Shown one piece after another: positions 11,985-24,135 of a stretch of 64,000 nucleotides of DNA; positions within the stretch are counted from its first letter, which is position 1, and every line of letters starts with the position of its first letter. The translations under genes and the position numbers were made by a program. The DNA is from Fremontodendron californicum (lineage: Eukaryota; Streptophyta; Magnoliopsida; Malvales; Malvaceae). The notes beneath the pieces are model-generated. The model was not told where the DNA came from and made no database searches. It saw only the letters and a list, made by a program, of their open reading frames with translations. The stretch covers positions 13,968,001 to 14,032,000 of the forward strand of contig JAULJL010000035.1 of NCBI GenBank assembly GCA_030761205.1. Direction: 5' to 3'.

Positions 11985-13016
11985 TCTGCAATCCCTTCCT
12001 TTATCTTCAAGCTACGCTTGCTTTGCACCAAAAAATAAAATAAAATCAAAACAAATATTCCTAAACCATTTGTTCTACTGCACTATCAATATTAGTTGGA
12101 ACTGTGATAAAATTTCCTTATTTAAACTTACTCTAGAACAAAAATTTCATTAAACTTGATATATTTACACTTAAATTCAGGTTATAAAGGGGGAATTAAA
12201 AACATAAAAAAAATTGTAGAAACCTACTTTTTCTCATTTTCTTTTTGTTTTTGTTTCATAATCTTATCATTCTAATTTTCTTTGACTAATATGTTTGTTG
12301 CCACAATTAAATTAACTAGATTTTCAACAACAACAAAAATGGTGTCAAGTAAAATCATGAGTGCCAAATTGACTTCTTACCTTTTATTTTCGAACCCTAA
12401 TCCCTTCAATCCACTAAGTAGCCAGTATTGCTTATTTACAATTAATCATTTCTTTCGAAGAAAATAATTTCATGGTTTTTAGAAAAATTCTAGGAGACCT
12501 GCTACTCTAATTATCTATTCAAAGAATAGGGATATTCTCTAAACATGGTAACCCATGCTATATAATTTACCAAATAAATACTTAGCTATAAAACTAATTA
12601 TTGATCATTAGCTGATTCCAAATTAAGCCAATAACTAATCTCTGGTTCACCCAAAAAATAAAGAAAGAAAAAAAAAAAACAAAAACAAAAACAAAAATAG
12701 TGTGACTTGGAGGCCAATTTCTTTGTTCAAGTTGGATTAAATTGGCACAATAACTTGGATCAAATTCCCTCTCGCTTTATTTCAATTTTATGAAAGCTTT
12801 AAGAGTTATTATAAATTTTTTTAATACAACAGAGACAACAGATTAGAAAGAATGGGAAAAGAGTTACTATAACTTTTCATCTCTTTAAAGTATTATATAT
12901 TATTGCTATGCTATCATGTAATTTTGTTTTATCATATATATTGTAAAATTAAATTAATTTTATATATTTTAATAATTTTTTTATATTATTTATATTTGTT
13001 TAATCCGGTCATCATA
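11985..13016. other. AT-rich intergenic DNA
   Basis: No supported gene; only short chance open frames. An A-rich simple tract lies at 12660-12700. Confidence 0.5.
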
Positions 13017-13200
13017 TTTCATGTTCTATTCACGTAGATCATGCACACCAAGTTTCGAGTAAATTAAAAATGTCTAACTATTTATTCGATATAAAAAAAA
13101 ATTCAACTGGTAAATATATATATTGAAAAAGATAGTATTCTCGATCGATATGATAAAGATATCTGATCAATTCGAAATTTCACGTGCACGACGAATACGA
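13017..13200. repeat. Dispersed repeat, copy 1 of a pair
   Basis: About 180 bp running from TATTCACGTAGATC through TTTCGAGTAAATTAAAAAT to CACGTGCACGACGAATA. It recurs in direct orientation at about 22253-22425 with moderate divergence. Family unknown; no coding sense. Confidence 0.6.
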
Positions 13201-13333
13201 TTATATTGCTAAATCCAATGGTCTGTTTGTTAAAATATTAATCGTATACAACATTATAAAACATATAAAACTAATTAGTTTTCCACTAGTGTAATGTAAT
13301 TGGATCACACTTTAAAACCTAATAAATTGTTAT

Positions 13334-13366
<33 letters not shown>

Positions 13367-13369
13367 AAG

Positions 13370-13905
13370 TAGACCAGTTCAAAGGCTGGGCTATCCGTCC
13401 AAACCCGAAGACCCGCCCGATATTTGGGAGGATTTGGACAAAAATATTAGGCCCGAAATATGGGATTGGGCAAAAAAACGAGGTCCGTTTAGAAAATAGG
13501 TTGTGCTTTGGCTCCAACAATCAAGGCCCGAACCCTACTTAGCCCGGCCCATTTTTTATTTATATAATATATTAATTTTATATTTACCATATATTATTTA
13601 ATTTATATAATATTATAGTGTAAACATTTAAAAATATGTTAAGTTATCTATGTTTTAGAACTTAATAAAAGAAAAAAAAATTACTAAAAGTTAAATAAAA
13701 AACAACATATTTGTTTAAATTTTTTTAGAAAAAAAATAATATGGACGGACCTAAACGGGATTGGATTATCCATTTACAAATATGGATGAGTTTGGGCAAA
13801 ATTTTAGATTCATATTTCGGGCCAAACTGAATTTAGATAAATATATATAATGCTGATACATACTTAGGCCCGACCCGAATCCGGTCCGATCCATAAACAA
13901 AGTAA
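13370..13905. mobile_element. Longer G+C-ended MITE-like element next to a TA microsatellite
   Basis: Begins TAGACCAGTTCAAAGGCTGG directly after an interrupted (TA)n tract (13332-13366). It contains CCCGAAGACCCGCCCGATAT-type and GGCCCGAAATATGGG blocks, an AT-rich middle, and ends near 13905 with ...CCGGTCCGATCCATAAACA, an inverted partner of the start. No target duplication recognised. Non-coding. Confidence 0.5.
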
Positions 13906-14590
13906 CTCTTTTGCAAGGCATAAGTACTATACTTCCCTTTAAAAAAAAAAACATAAATTGAAAGTTTAAAGTTCTAAACCGTTTTGACTATGCATGTTTG
14001 TTTTATCTTGTGATTAAATATGTACACTTTTTAAAAACTCTTATAATTTTGTAATACGCATTCAAGAGATAAGACATTTCATAAAATCTTGTACCTCCAA
14101 ATATAGTAGTTTTTTTTTTCTTCAATTGATTGATCTAAACAAGGAAGTAAAATAATTAAAAGGGAAGTAAAAAACAAAATCTAACTTCCAAAGAAATTAA
14201 AAGAGAAGTAAAATAATTGTAGCCTTTTCTTTTTATATATCTTAATTTTATACAATTTCGTTCACCCAAAAAGATTTATAAAACGAAAATTAATAGTGCA
14301 ATATTGCATTGTCCTCTTGCAATTTGGCATTTTGCAGAAGAGTTGTGCATTGGAATTGGATCAATCATCAATAAAGTTGATTTAAAGAGGAATGCTCCTC
14401 ATCACCCCACGTGCATCGCGACATGCTGCGTTCTTTTCTCTTATCCTTATTTTCTTTTCTTTTCCCTATCTATTTTTAACACAATTTGCCGACTCCTCGC
14501 ATCGCATATATTAATTATTATAATATTTTTTTTTTAATGTTTCTATAGGATAGCGATATGCTAAATAAAAATATTATTTATCTTATATAT
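13906..14590. other. Intergenic DNA
   Basis: No supported gene. A short open frame at 14304-14537 has no recognisable features and ends in a T-run. Confidence 0.45.
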
Positions 14591-14594
14591 TAAT

Positions 14595-14884
14595 CAATAT
14601 TAAAAAACGGATCGAAAGTCAAATCGATATGTCTTTCAAGTTACCGGTTAAATCAAATTATTCAATTTAAAAATAAATTAAATATATAATTTTAATATTA
14701 AATATAATCATTAGTTAATAAAAAAATATGTTTGGGTTAATGGTAGTCTTTCTTATATAATTAAGAGATTAAATATTTAAATCTCATCATTTACAAATAA
14801 TATTTTAATAAAAAAAATAATAAAATTAACAAAAATCTAATTTTTTCTCGATCTAATTCGGTTTTTTACCCTTTTTAACCGGTT
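14595..14884. mobile_element. MITE related to the element at 16136
   Basis: Left side TTAAAAAACGGATCGAAAGTC and right side GGTTTTTTACCC...AACCGGTTC are roughly inverted. The core 'TTTAAATCTCATCATTTAC...TTATTAA' resembles the reverse of the core at 16136-16528. Ends approximate; the target duplication is not clear. It abuts the CACTA end at 14885. Confidence 0.4.
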
Positions 14885-15860
14885 CACTATGACTTCAAGG
14901 GAACGGATTTTTACCGACGGAATATTCCGCCCGTAAAAGTCTGTCTTCCGTTGGTAATGCCTTTTACTGACGGAATTTTTCTTCGAAAAATTCCGCCGGT
15001 GATACAAATCCGTCGGAAAAAAAAATTTGTCAACGGAATATTCCGTCGGAATTGTCTTTTCAGACGGATTTTTTTTTTTATTATGTTTTACGGACAGAAT
15101 ATTTCGTAGGTAATATTTTTTTGGATTAAAAAAAAATATATTTTTAAATTATATTATTTTAACAAAAATATATAATTATTTCACATGATAAATAAAATAA
15201 AATATCTAATATTATAAATCCCAAAGTTTGATGCCACTTAGGATTCAATGTTTTGTACATAACCTGAAGGGCAATCTATGGTTAAAAACTATAGAACCAA
15301 AGAGGATACAACAGAAAAAATTGAATGATAACAGATGAGCTCTATAATATAAGTAATTCATTTGCAGAATATGGATACAAAATAAATATACAACACTGCA
15401 AATGCCAATTGTTACTGCAAAAGTTATGTTATTTCATGGGAAGTTTAAGGGAAAAGATACAGCCAGCTGTATTGATGAAGGATGAAAGTGAAGTGGTGAG
15501 AAAGATCATGTAATTGTTATTAACCACCAAAAGGAAATACATTTCAGAAGAAACAAAGGAAAAGGAAAAGTAAAATTAAAATTAAAAATATAATAAACAT
15601 GCATCATTCAAATCTCTTTTTAATAGAGGCAAAAGTGCAAAGCAACTGTTTCAAAATCATGTTTTCTCAAAACCTTTATTCGTCTCTTCAAATTTCTATA
15701 TTGCACCCTCCATATGGATCGCTTGTCCCCCTTAGATCAGCGGCTACAAGGTCTCTTGCTTCAACAAGCACAAGTTCAATCCAACCATTGTGTGGATATG
15801 CATAACCCTTGTAGAAAAAACAAAATATTAATGAAGAGAAGATGAGAGAAGAGAGACTTA
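14885..15860. mobile_element. CACTA transposon end with captured host fragment (right end not found)
   Basis: Starts CACTATGACTTCAAGG followed by TTTTTACCGACGGAATATTCC and several more ACGGAATATTCCG / CCGTCGG words in both orientations (14905-15110). This is the usual subterminal repeat pattern of plant CACTA elements. The matching right terminus (..TAGTG) was not found, so the end given is provisional. Inside lies a host C2-domain exon fragment (15630-15815). Confidence 0.5.
15630..15815 (-). pseudogene. Fragment of a C2-domain protein exon (synaptotagmin/NTMC2-like)
   Basis: The minus strand reads GWIELVLVEARDLVAADLRG then TSDPY and, after a one-base frame shift, VQYRNLKRRIKVL. This is the calcium/lipid-binding C2 fold as found in plant N-terminal-TM-C2 (NTMC2) proteins, whose next residues are normally VRVQYG-NLK. 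Only the first strands of one C2 domain are present. The frameshift after DPY and the lack of flanking exons make it a dead fragment. Its position downstream of a CACTA end suggests transposon capture, but random duplication cannot be excluded. Confidence 0.65.
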
Positions 15861-16080
15861 TTGGGAGCGCGGACGGCTAGGACGGACGAACACGATACGA
15901 ATAATCTTTCTCTTCTTTTATTTTTTTTCCTCTTCTTTTTCTCTTTCTCTTCTTTCTTCCTTCATCAAAAAATAATAATAAAAAAATAAAAGCTTATCAC
16001 GTGACAAACTTTTAAAAAATAATTGTCCTTCATTTGGATTTCCAAGGACTTACTTTGGTTGTATGTAGTAGATAATTAAA

Positions 16081-16104
16081 TATATATATATATATGTATA
16101 TATA
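16081..16104. repeat. (TA)n microsatellite
   Basis: Short run of TA with a single G interruption, just left of the MITE at 16136. Confidence 0.9.
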
Positions 16105-16135
16105 ATTTTCAACAAATCACTAGTATCATATAATG

Positions 16136-16528
16136 CAGTGTTGAAAAAATTAAACTGGATCGATCAGTGAGTCCAGCTCAACGGAAAATCGATGGTCTAT
16201 TTGGTCCGACACATACCAAAAAACTGGTAGAAAATCGGTTCAACCGATAAAAAATCAAAAAAAAAAAATTGATTAAAACGGTAAAAACCCAGTTTCTTTT
16301 TTATTAAAATTATTTTGAAAGTGATGAGATATGAACTTTTAATTTTTTAATCATGTATTAAAGACCATACCATTAAGACAAATACATATTTTATTAACTA
16401 ATTACTATATTTAATACTTATTTAATATCAAAGTCACATATTTAATATTTAATTTATTTTTTAATTGAATAATCCGATTCAACCGGTGTCACACCGGTTT
16501 GACCTCCAGTCCGGTTTTTTATTCATTG
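16136..16528. mobile_element. hAT-type MITE with perfect 8-bp duplication
   Basis: The 8-bp sequence ATATAATG is found exactly on both sides (16128-16135 and 16529-16536). The element begins CAGTGTTGAAAAAATTAAAC and ends, read inverted, CAATGAATAAAAAACCGGAC. It has CCGGT-rich subterminal blocks (TCGGTTCAACCG, CACCGGTTTGACC) and a 393-bp non-coding body. Confidence 0.75.
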
Positions 16529-16556
16529 ATATAATGTAAAATGATTGTAAATAGTA

Positions 16557-16770
16557 CCAAAAGTATACGTGACAATTCGGGTATTCATATCGTGTTTGTG
16601 TATTTTCACGAATCATAATCGTATTTAAGATATTATATATTTTAATACGTTGTTATATAGATTTTGACACGTTCGTGTAGTGTTTTGTATTGTATTTTAA
16701 TTATATTTTTGTGTCGTGTTTGTGTCATATAATCATATCGTGTCCAAAAATGTCAAATCTAACCAAAAGT
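16557..16770. repeat. Dispersed GTGTCGTGTTYGTGTC-rich repeat
   Basis: Rich in GTGTCGTGTTTGTGTC and GACACGTTCGTGTAGT words. It ends in a motif like CAAATCTAACC that also closes copies elsewhere. Related pieces are at 42280-43200, 45775-45990 and 53590-53850. Family and mechanism unknown to me. Confidence 0.5.
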
Positions 16771-17717
16771 AACAAAGAGAAATCCATTTCATATATAAAA
16801 AAAAAAAAAAAAAAAAAAATTTGATATGTGTGTGCCTGTATTATTATATATTAACCTTAAAGTAGTAAATCTGGGGTTTACTCAATTGCTTCATTCAATC
16901 ACTTTTAAGAGATAGCATTCAACAAATTTAGAGTTTAAATCTCAACATCTACAACTTTTTTCTATCCTCATATTACGATTTTTTTTTATAAAAATAATTA
17001 GTAAATTACATGGTAGGTATAATAAGTGTTTGAACCCTAATTGAAGGACAATTATTTGTATATGTCCATTAGAAACCAGACAAGAGCTTTGAGATAAAAG
17101 AAACAGTTAATTAATGTTAGGTTAAGTTGTCACTCAAAAAAATTCCATCTCCATGCAACTTGTCTCCATCTTCTTCTCTACCATCATTTCCTAAGGTTTT
17201 AGCAAAACTCCATCCCCAAGAAGCCAGAAAATCATTTCTCCCACAAGGAATTGCACCCTTTGGAGTTACATTGGGTTTGCTCTACCTTCGACAATAACAT
17301 GGGTCAGAAAATTGGTGGCTTTTCTGGAAACAGATCACCTTGTCTCTTTGATGGTTATTTTAGGGTTTCCAAAGGTGTTGAAAATAAGATCGGAATCCTA
17401 GGTTATTAATAAGGATTTTAAGTTTTTTATGAGATTACATAACATTCATAATTGAACATTATTTTTCTTGTCAATCAGGATTCGATTTTTGTAAAACACT
17501 TAAAAAAAAATCTTAAATATACCAAGTCGATACGAGAACTATGTCCTTAAGTTCGCACGAGAATGAAATTAGGCCTAGACAAAACCTGAAAATACCTGTG
17601 CATATATAAGAAATTCATGAACAAAGCAAATAAACAGAAAAATGGACTTAAGAATTAAACCCGAGACTTCGAGGATTCAAGACCTCGACCTTATCATTGA
17701 GGCAAGACCGATTTTAA

Positions 17718-17906
17718 GATTTATATTTGATGCACTGTCAGTGTATAGTTATCTACCACATGATGCCACTTGTTTAAAAGTATAGTTATCTGTATTTATT
17801 TTTAAGGATTTTTAAATTTTTATGTTTGTTTATTAACGAAATGTCATCGTATGGTTCACTAACAGTGTATAAATTTATACACTGACAGTGCATTAAATAC
17901 AAACCT
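17718..17906. mobile_element. MITE with TGCACTGTCAGTGTATA termini
   Basis: The left end (TATTTGATGCACTGTCAGTG) and inverted right end (GTATTTAATGCACTGTCAGT) pair over about 25 bp. A second internal copy of the palindromic ACACTGACAGTG word sits near the right end. Total about 190 bp; target duplication not certain. Confidence 0.65.
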
Positions 17907-18300
17907 CGGTTTTATTTACTATTGTCTTTTGGAGTGTTGAAAATGAAAGAAAAACTGTATAATTGGGTCCAAAGCAACATATATCACTTGGGAGTTTCCA
18001 CTGTCGAGTAATGGTGGAAGGAATATGCCATTTCTTGTAGCAAATATAGGGAAAGGGGAAAAAGTGCTTCTTTTTCTATTATTGGATTTCAATGTTCTTT
18101 CTGTTTTGTTTATTTGCTAGTTGAAGTTACATACATAATTTGATTTAGGCTTAGCACTTTGTGTTTTGGGTAGATTTTGAATAGAATTATTCTTTTCTCT
18201 TTTGAAGCTACGACAAGAAGTAAATCCTTGGCCCAAGTCCCAACCCTCTCATGCCACATTTGGGCTATGGTGCAAATTTTAGCTGGCATTGGATAAGGCT

Positions 18301-18540
18301 TAAACTTGTTCACGGTTCGGATTACTCGTTCAATCGTATAAATTCAATCTGAATTAGATCAAATTTGAAATATGATTTTTGTAATCCTTCAATCCGGTTT
18401 GAATTATTATTTAATTAGTAAAAATATTTTTTATTTAATTTTAATTATAAAAATATAAAAATAAATTTTTTAATATTTTAATATATTTTAAATAATAAAA
18501 CGGATATTTGGATCCGACGGGTCGGACATGGACAAGCAAA
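18301..18540. mobile_element. hAT-type MITE of the G+C-ended family, decayed
   Basis: Left end TAAACTTGTTCACGGTTCGG, right end, inverted, TTTGCTTGTCCATGTCCGAC; typical AT-rich core (AATTTTAATTATAAAAATAT). No duplication of flanks seen. An internal part of the same core with degenerate G+C blocks is repeated at 19490-19620. Confidence 0.5.
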
Positions 18541-20271
18541 CTTTTTTCTATTCAAATCTGAACCAATCCATAAACGTTTCTACAGCGCTTTTACTAACTT
18601 TTATTTTTTATTTAAAAAAAAAAAATCCTTCATCCATACAAAAAAAAAAAATGCAAAGTGAATCAAATTACTCGTAAATTATTTAATTTTTTCTCAATGA
18701 ATATTTAAGGTCGACATTTAACTAACAAACTGTTCAAAAACAAACCGATCAATCAAGTATAAGTATTTTAATACTCGACACAAGCATTTCTCGAACCTAA
18801 TTGAGCTTTTGAATTAAACATTTAGAGTTAAGGCTTAGAATTAAAATCTCCTTCAATGATAAACCAAATCTCTGTTAGTCTCACTTTTACACCTACTTGT
18901 ACTCTTTAAAGTTGCAAAAACTAATGAAATTAAACAATGAAAACAAAAGATCATTTTGAAAATAGTTCAAATTTTTATATGAAAACAAATAATCTATAAA
19001 TGATGTTTCAATTTTGTGACAAATTGAGGTGTCTTAGTCTTACCATTTTTCTTTGTTCATCTACTTTTCAAGCTTTGTAAACTTCTTTAATTTAAACAAA
19101 CTAATTGTATCCATAGATACTTAGGATTTTATAAGACAATTTAATTATTATTCTGGAAAAAGTAGAAATTTTTTCTTTTTGAGGTCAAGTCAATGGCCTC
19201 AATCACAATTTAGAATTAGCTAACCATCATTTTCACATGTTTGTGTGGATGAGATCAAGATTATTGTTTTTTCTTTCTTTTTCTAGTTAATTACATAGGT
19301 TTAATCAGAAAGAAATTTTCTTCGGCCATAAATACAAAATTAGAAAATAAAATTTCAGAATCATTGTGCCAAAACCAAAAAAAAAAAAAAAATCAGATTT
19401 ATTGCCTAAACAATTAGGTAATTAACTTAATCATATCAAGTAACTATGTAAGTGATTTGTTTTACTTTCGTTTAGTGTATTAATATTTGAACTTAATATT
19501 AAAATAAAAATATATTTTAAATAATAAAACGAATTTTCAAATCTAATCCAAACCCAAACTTAAACAAACAAAAAAAATTGATTCAAATCCAACAAATCCG
19601 ATTCGATTTATAAAGCCATCTATTATAATTTCTGGCGCATGCAATATTAGCAATAAAATCCACTTTTTTGTTGTAACTCTCGTGTCCTCATCATCTCATA
19701 GAATTACTATTGAGAATGACAATATTTTCTCCATTTTCTTCATTTTCTCACCACTCACCGCCATATGTCTCTTCTCTCAACTACTTTTGTTTTTTTTCCT
19801 TTTAATCATTGAGTACACGATGAATTACATTTTATGTGGATGAAGCAATGCCTTAATATTAGCCATAATGTTCCTTCAAAAGGAAGGTCTTGTGTTTGAT
19901 ATTCCCTCTTTCCAAATTGTAATTATTAAAAAGAAAATTATTTTTTTCAAAAAAAGGAAAAAATAAACGTTTTTTTGGAGTTTATTTTAATTTTCCAACA
20001 TTTTAATAAAAAGTATTGTTGTGAATTTCTTTTTTAAGAGATAATTCATATTTAGTCCATGTATTTTTTTTTAAAAAAATTAACGTATTGTTTGTACGTT
20101 TAAAATATGTAATATGATATTTATATTATCATTCCGTGTGTTAATTTAGTCTAGCCATTAACACCGTTAGTTGAAGATGATGACATGATTAATGGCCAAT
20201 CATATTATGACGTGTCATAATATTTGCCACATCATTTATAGAAATCGTTTCAATTTGCTTACGTGTCTATT
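18541..20271. other. AT-rich intergenic DNA with old repeat remnants
   Basis: No gene supported. 19490-19620 looks like the right half of another G+C-ended MITE. 20040-20260 contains a 'TTAGTCCATGTATTT ... AACACCGTTAG ... GACGTGTCATAA' stretch of a type common in plant dispersed repeats. Confidence 0.4.
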
Positions 20272-20930
20272 AGAGGTGTCCATAGGTCGGGCCCAGATCA
20301 GGAAAATTTTATTTTTACTTGCCCAAGCCCAACTGGTTGGGCCGAGCCTGAAAGCTCGTTTTACTATTTAAAAAATATTTAAATATTAAGAAACCATTTA
20401 TATATTTTTATAATTAAATTTAAATTTAAAAAGAATTTTTTATTTTTTGAAAAATAAAATATAGATTTTCTTTTTAAAAAAAAATTCTTTCTTTCTTCTT
20501 CTTCTCTCTCCTCTCTTTCCCTTCTCCAACTGACCTCCATTCGTTGTGGCCAAATCTGACCATCCAACGGTCGAATCTGACCATATGATGCCAAATTCGA
20601 TGCCAATAGGCCAGCAACGGCTTGGAACAAGTCGGAATTGGCCTAAAACGAGTCAGAATTGACCTACAACAGGTTAAAATCGGTATGAAACGGACCAGAT
20701 ATGTGACAGGTTCGTGACGGATCCGCAACGGGTCCACATTGGATCCGAACATTTCAGGCCGATTCCGACCAGTTTCATAATCGATCCCGGCCTACTAGTG
20801 TCGATCCTGCTTCATTTTGCCAACTATAGTCACTGATTGGCCAGATTTGACCAAAATGAAGGGATCTCAGGGGGAGAAGAGAGAGAACAAAGAAAAAAAA
20901 TGAGAAAAAGAAATTCTTTTAAACAAATAT
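20272..20930. repeat. One end of a G+C-ended hAT-like element with an unusual interior
   Basis: Begins TAGAGGTGTCCATAGGTCGG, the same terminus type as the other hAT MITEs. Instead of a short AT core it runs into a CT-rich tract (20480-20525). This is followed by about 300 bp of repeated 'GACCTACAACAGGT / GACGGATCCGCAACGGGTCC' style sequence (20530-20860). A matching right end was not found. Confidence 0.4.
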
Positions 20931-22252
20931 TCATTTTTTCAAAAAATAAAAATATATTTTTTTATAAAAAAAATCATTTTTTATTTTTCAAAAAATCATT
21001 TTAAAAATTTTCAAAAAATAAATTTTATAAATATTGAGAAAAGAAAGAAATGAACAAATTTTTTTAATTTAATAATATAAAAATAAAAGAATATTTCTTC
21101 AAAAAAATTTATTTTGATAATTCACAATATTAAATTAATAAATATTTAAAAATTTTAACATAGAAATTCTATGTCAATTTTTTTGTCTTTATTCTATTCT
21201 TCAAGTCGTTGCTGACTAGTTATGACATTAATCAATAGTAATGCTGTAAGAACAAATTTGATTATCAGGTATCAAATCCGACATATCCCTTCAATAATAA
21301 TATCTTTTTAAACTCCTCTCTCATGTTAGTGTTTTTCTAAAATTTAACAAGAATAGAATATTTTATAAAATGTTTCGTTTATATCAAATTAAAATTAAAA
21401 AAATTAAAAAAAACAAATGATGTAACAAGGAAGAAAAATACAAAATATTTGATCTAATATTATATTTGTATACGAACATGAAAAATAATAAAAATGACGT
21501 AAATATACCGAATTTGATGTCTGATCATCAAATTTTACCTTTAGGTATCATTACTAACCTATACCATCATCTGTCGCCAAAGACTTGAACAATAAAATAA
21601 AGATAAAAAATTTTAATTTTAATTTTTTATAAAATTAAAATTTTATGTTAATTTTTTTATTTTTAATATTTTGAAATATTAATTTATTATTATTAATTAT
21701 TAAAATAAAATATTTGAAGAAATATTTATTTTGTTAAATTTTGCTTTCAAATCATTCAAAATCGAAGTTGAGTGTGAAAATTCATTTAAAATTAAAAACT
21801 TAACGACAAAATTATATAAATCAAAAGTAAAATGAATTTTTTTTAATATTTAATTAAAGTATAATGAAAATTTACTCTTAATCTCTATTTCGAACTCAAC
21901 AAACGACTTTAAATAATTGACATATGTTCACTTATATATTAATAAAAAATTATTAAAATAACATATTCAATTCAATAAATCTATGTAAATTATTTAAACT
22001 CACTTATTATTAAAGTTAAAAATTTCGCCCCCTGATATACAGGATAATAATTCAAACAATTATCTCAAATCAAAATACTTGATTGTCTAAAATTCTAAAA
22101 TCAAGTACTATGCCAATTAAACAACTTGCTTATAGATATAAGTGGATTTGCTATCAATATCTATAAATATATAATAAATGAGAAAAGATCCATTCATGAT
22201 CCGTAATTTTTTATATGATTTCTATTTTTTTAATTCGATCTTTGTATTTTAT
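20931..22252. other. AT-rich intergenic DNA
   Basis: No gene or paired repeat end seen. Confidence 0.5.
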
Positions 22253-22425
22253 GATCTATTCATGTAGATCGTACATGTCAAATTTCGAGTAAATTAAAAA
22301 TATTTTATTATTTATCTAATGTAAAAAAAATTCAATCATTAAAAACATATAAAAAAGATATTCTCAATCGACATGATATAAATATGGAATCAATTCGAAA
22401 TTTTACGTGCACGACGAATAGTTCT
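22253..22425. repeat. Dispersed repeat, copy 2 of a pair
   Basis: Direct, diverged match to 13017-13200, ending TTTTACGTGCACGACGAATA. Confidence 0.6.
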
Positions 22426-22597
22426 TATTTCAACCATTAAATACATATAAAAAACCATTAACTACATATAAAAAAACAATATTCTCTATCAACATAAGGT
22501 ACCTTAAAGTGTGGTTATCCGTCACCACTGTCCACTAATATGAACTCAAAGACTTATAAAAAAGGATTTGGCATTATTTCTTTTTGATCATTTGGAG

Positions 22598-22894
22598 TAG
22601 ACCTGCTAACGGGCCGGGCAGCCTGCCCGGCAGGCCCGGCCCGTAACGGGCCGGGCCTGGGCAGCATATTTTGTGTTTCGGGTCGGCCCGGCTCAGAACA
22701 GTGATTTTTATTATAATAATATTATTTTATTTAATTTTAATTATAAAAAATAAAAAAAAATAAATTTTTTTTTTTATTCCAATGAAAAATGTTTCGGGCC
22801 TAAACGGACGGGCCGAGCCGACCCAGGGCCGGGCCTGGGTAGAGAAAATAAAAAAAACCGGGCCGCGGCCCGGCCCGGCCTATGAACAGTTCTA
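22598..22894. mobile_element. hAT-type MITE, G+C-ended family, with perfect 8-bp duplication
   Basis: Starts TAGACCTGCTAACGGGCCGG and ends ..CCTATGAACAGTTCTA, flanked on both sides by ATTTGGAG (22590-22597, 22895-22902). Both subterminal regions are dense in GGCCCGGC/GCCGGGCC and can pair with each other; the centre is AT-rich. It is 297 bp and non-coding. Together with 24136 it is the best-preserved copy of the family. Confidence 0.88.
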
Positions 22895-23593
22895 ATTTGG
22901 AGGCTTCTACTTGTCTTGCTCTATTTGGTTTTTGGCATTTTACTAGATTTGCTTAGATATCCAGGGCCCTACTTAATGGAGCTTAATCACTTGCTACATC
23001 ACTCTGGGGGTAATCTAAATAGTTCTTATTTACCTTCTTTTATCTATTGTTTCTTTTTATTTTTTTAACGGTAGATTTAAATATTCAATCTAAAATCCAT
23101 AAAAAAAAACGTTAATCTTAGACAACTAGCTTGTTTAATGCTAAAATCTAGTAGGTCAAATTTAGGTTATGGCTTAATCCCCTTAAAATATGTTATCTAT
23201 ATAGCCCATGCAAATAGAATAAAAAATGGGAATTTTCAATCTCAAATTACTACTACAAATTTTTTTTGGTACTTGAGATTTTAAGATTTGAACCCTAATC
23301 ATTAAAATTAAAAATTCAACATTTTACCAACAGATTATACGATTATCAGCTCAAATCACTACAATAATTAATAATTCTAAACTTTACAATTACAAGTGAG
23401 CTAACTATCATTCATAGGTTTAAATAATATGAAACTTTGTCTAGTGATTATTACCTTTTTGATAAAAAGTTAAAACCAAATATACAAAAATCTCACCATC
23501 CCTTTGGCCTTACTCAATTGTATCCAAAGAAAAAGAAAAAAAGTTCAGCTAAAGTTGGAAAATTTGTGTTTTAACTAGCATCCTACTCTCTAG
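22895..23593. other. Intergenic DNA
   Basis: No gene or element end recognised. Confidence 0.5.
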
Positions 23594-23888
23594 GGGAGTT
23601 CTAGAGTAAGCTCTCTTAAGGTGAGCTTAAAATATGCTCTATTACATATAAACATGACAAATTACATAAAATTGTCATGTTTATATGTAATTTTTTTTTA
23701 CATATAAACATGATAAATTACATATAAACATGACAAATATGTCATGTATTTATGTAATTTTTTACATATGTAATTTTTTTTTTTTTTACATATAAATATG
23801 AAACAAATTACATATAAAAATGACAAATTACATATATAATAGAACTTACGAAAAACTCATTTTAAGAAGCTTTTCTTAGAATTTTCAT
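23594..23888. mobile_element. Mutator-like MITE with perfect 9-bp duplication
   Basis: ACTCTCTAG occurs exactly on both sides (23585-23593, 23889-23897). Inverted ends pair imperfectly over ~30 bp (GGGAGTTCTAGAGTAAGCTC against ATGAAAATTCTAAGAAAAGC). The core contains five copies of the word TTACATATAAACATGA or its reverse, including a 21-bp perfect inverted pair around 23643-23690. A 9-bp duplication points to the Mutator superfamily. Non-coding, 295 bp. Confidence 0.75.
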
Positions 23889-24135
23889 ACTCTCTAGCCT
23901 CAACCTAAACAATGCATTCGTCAATATTAGGCTTTTGCTTATTTAAATATGTTAACCAACTCAATTTTTGGGGTCTGGTCTTTGTCTTTGTAAAGAAATG
24001 AGGGCCCAAGAATTTACTATTTCCTCTTATATTAATCAGGCTGGGTTTGCTTCTTCATGGGCTTGGCTCTAACCAAACCAATGGCACCTAAACTTTGCTC
24101 TTTTCTCGACCTATTTTTTCTAGAGAGCTTGAGTG

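Noticed and set aside
17284..17411. Short plus-strand open frame MGQKIGGFSGNRSPCL...
   Set aside because: About 36 codons, no family recognised, no splice or promoter context; could be chance or a gene scrap.
20379..20752. Two overlapping minus-strand open frames rich in Arg/Glu and Leu
   Set aside because: They read through the CT tract and the quasi-repetitive interior of a MITE-like element.
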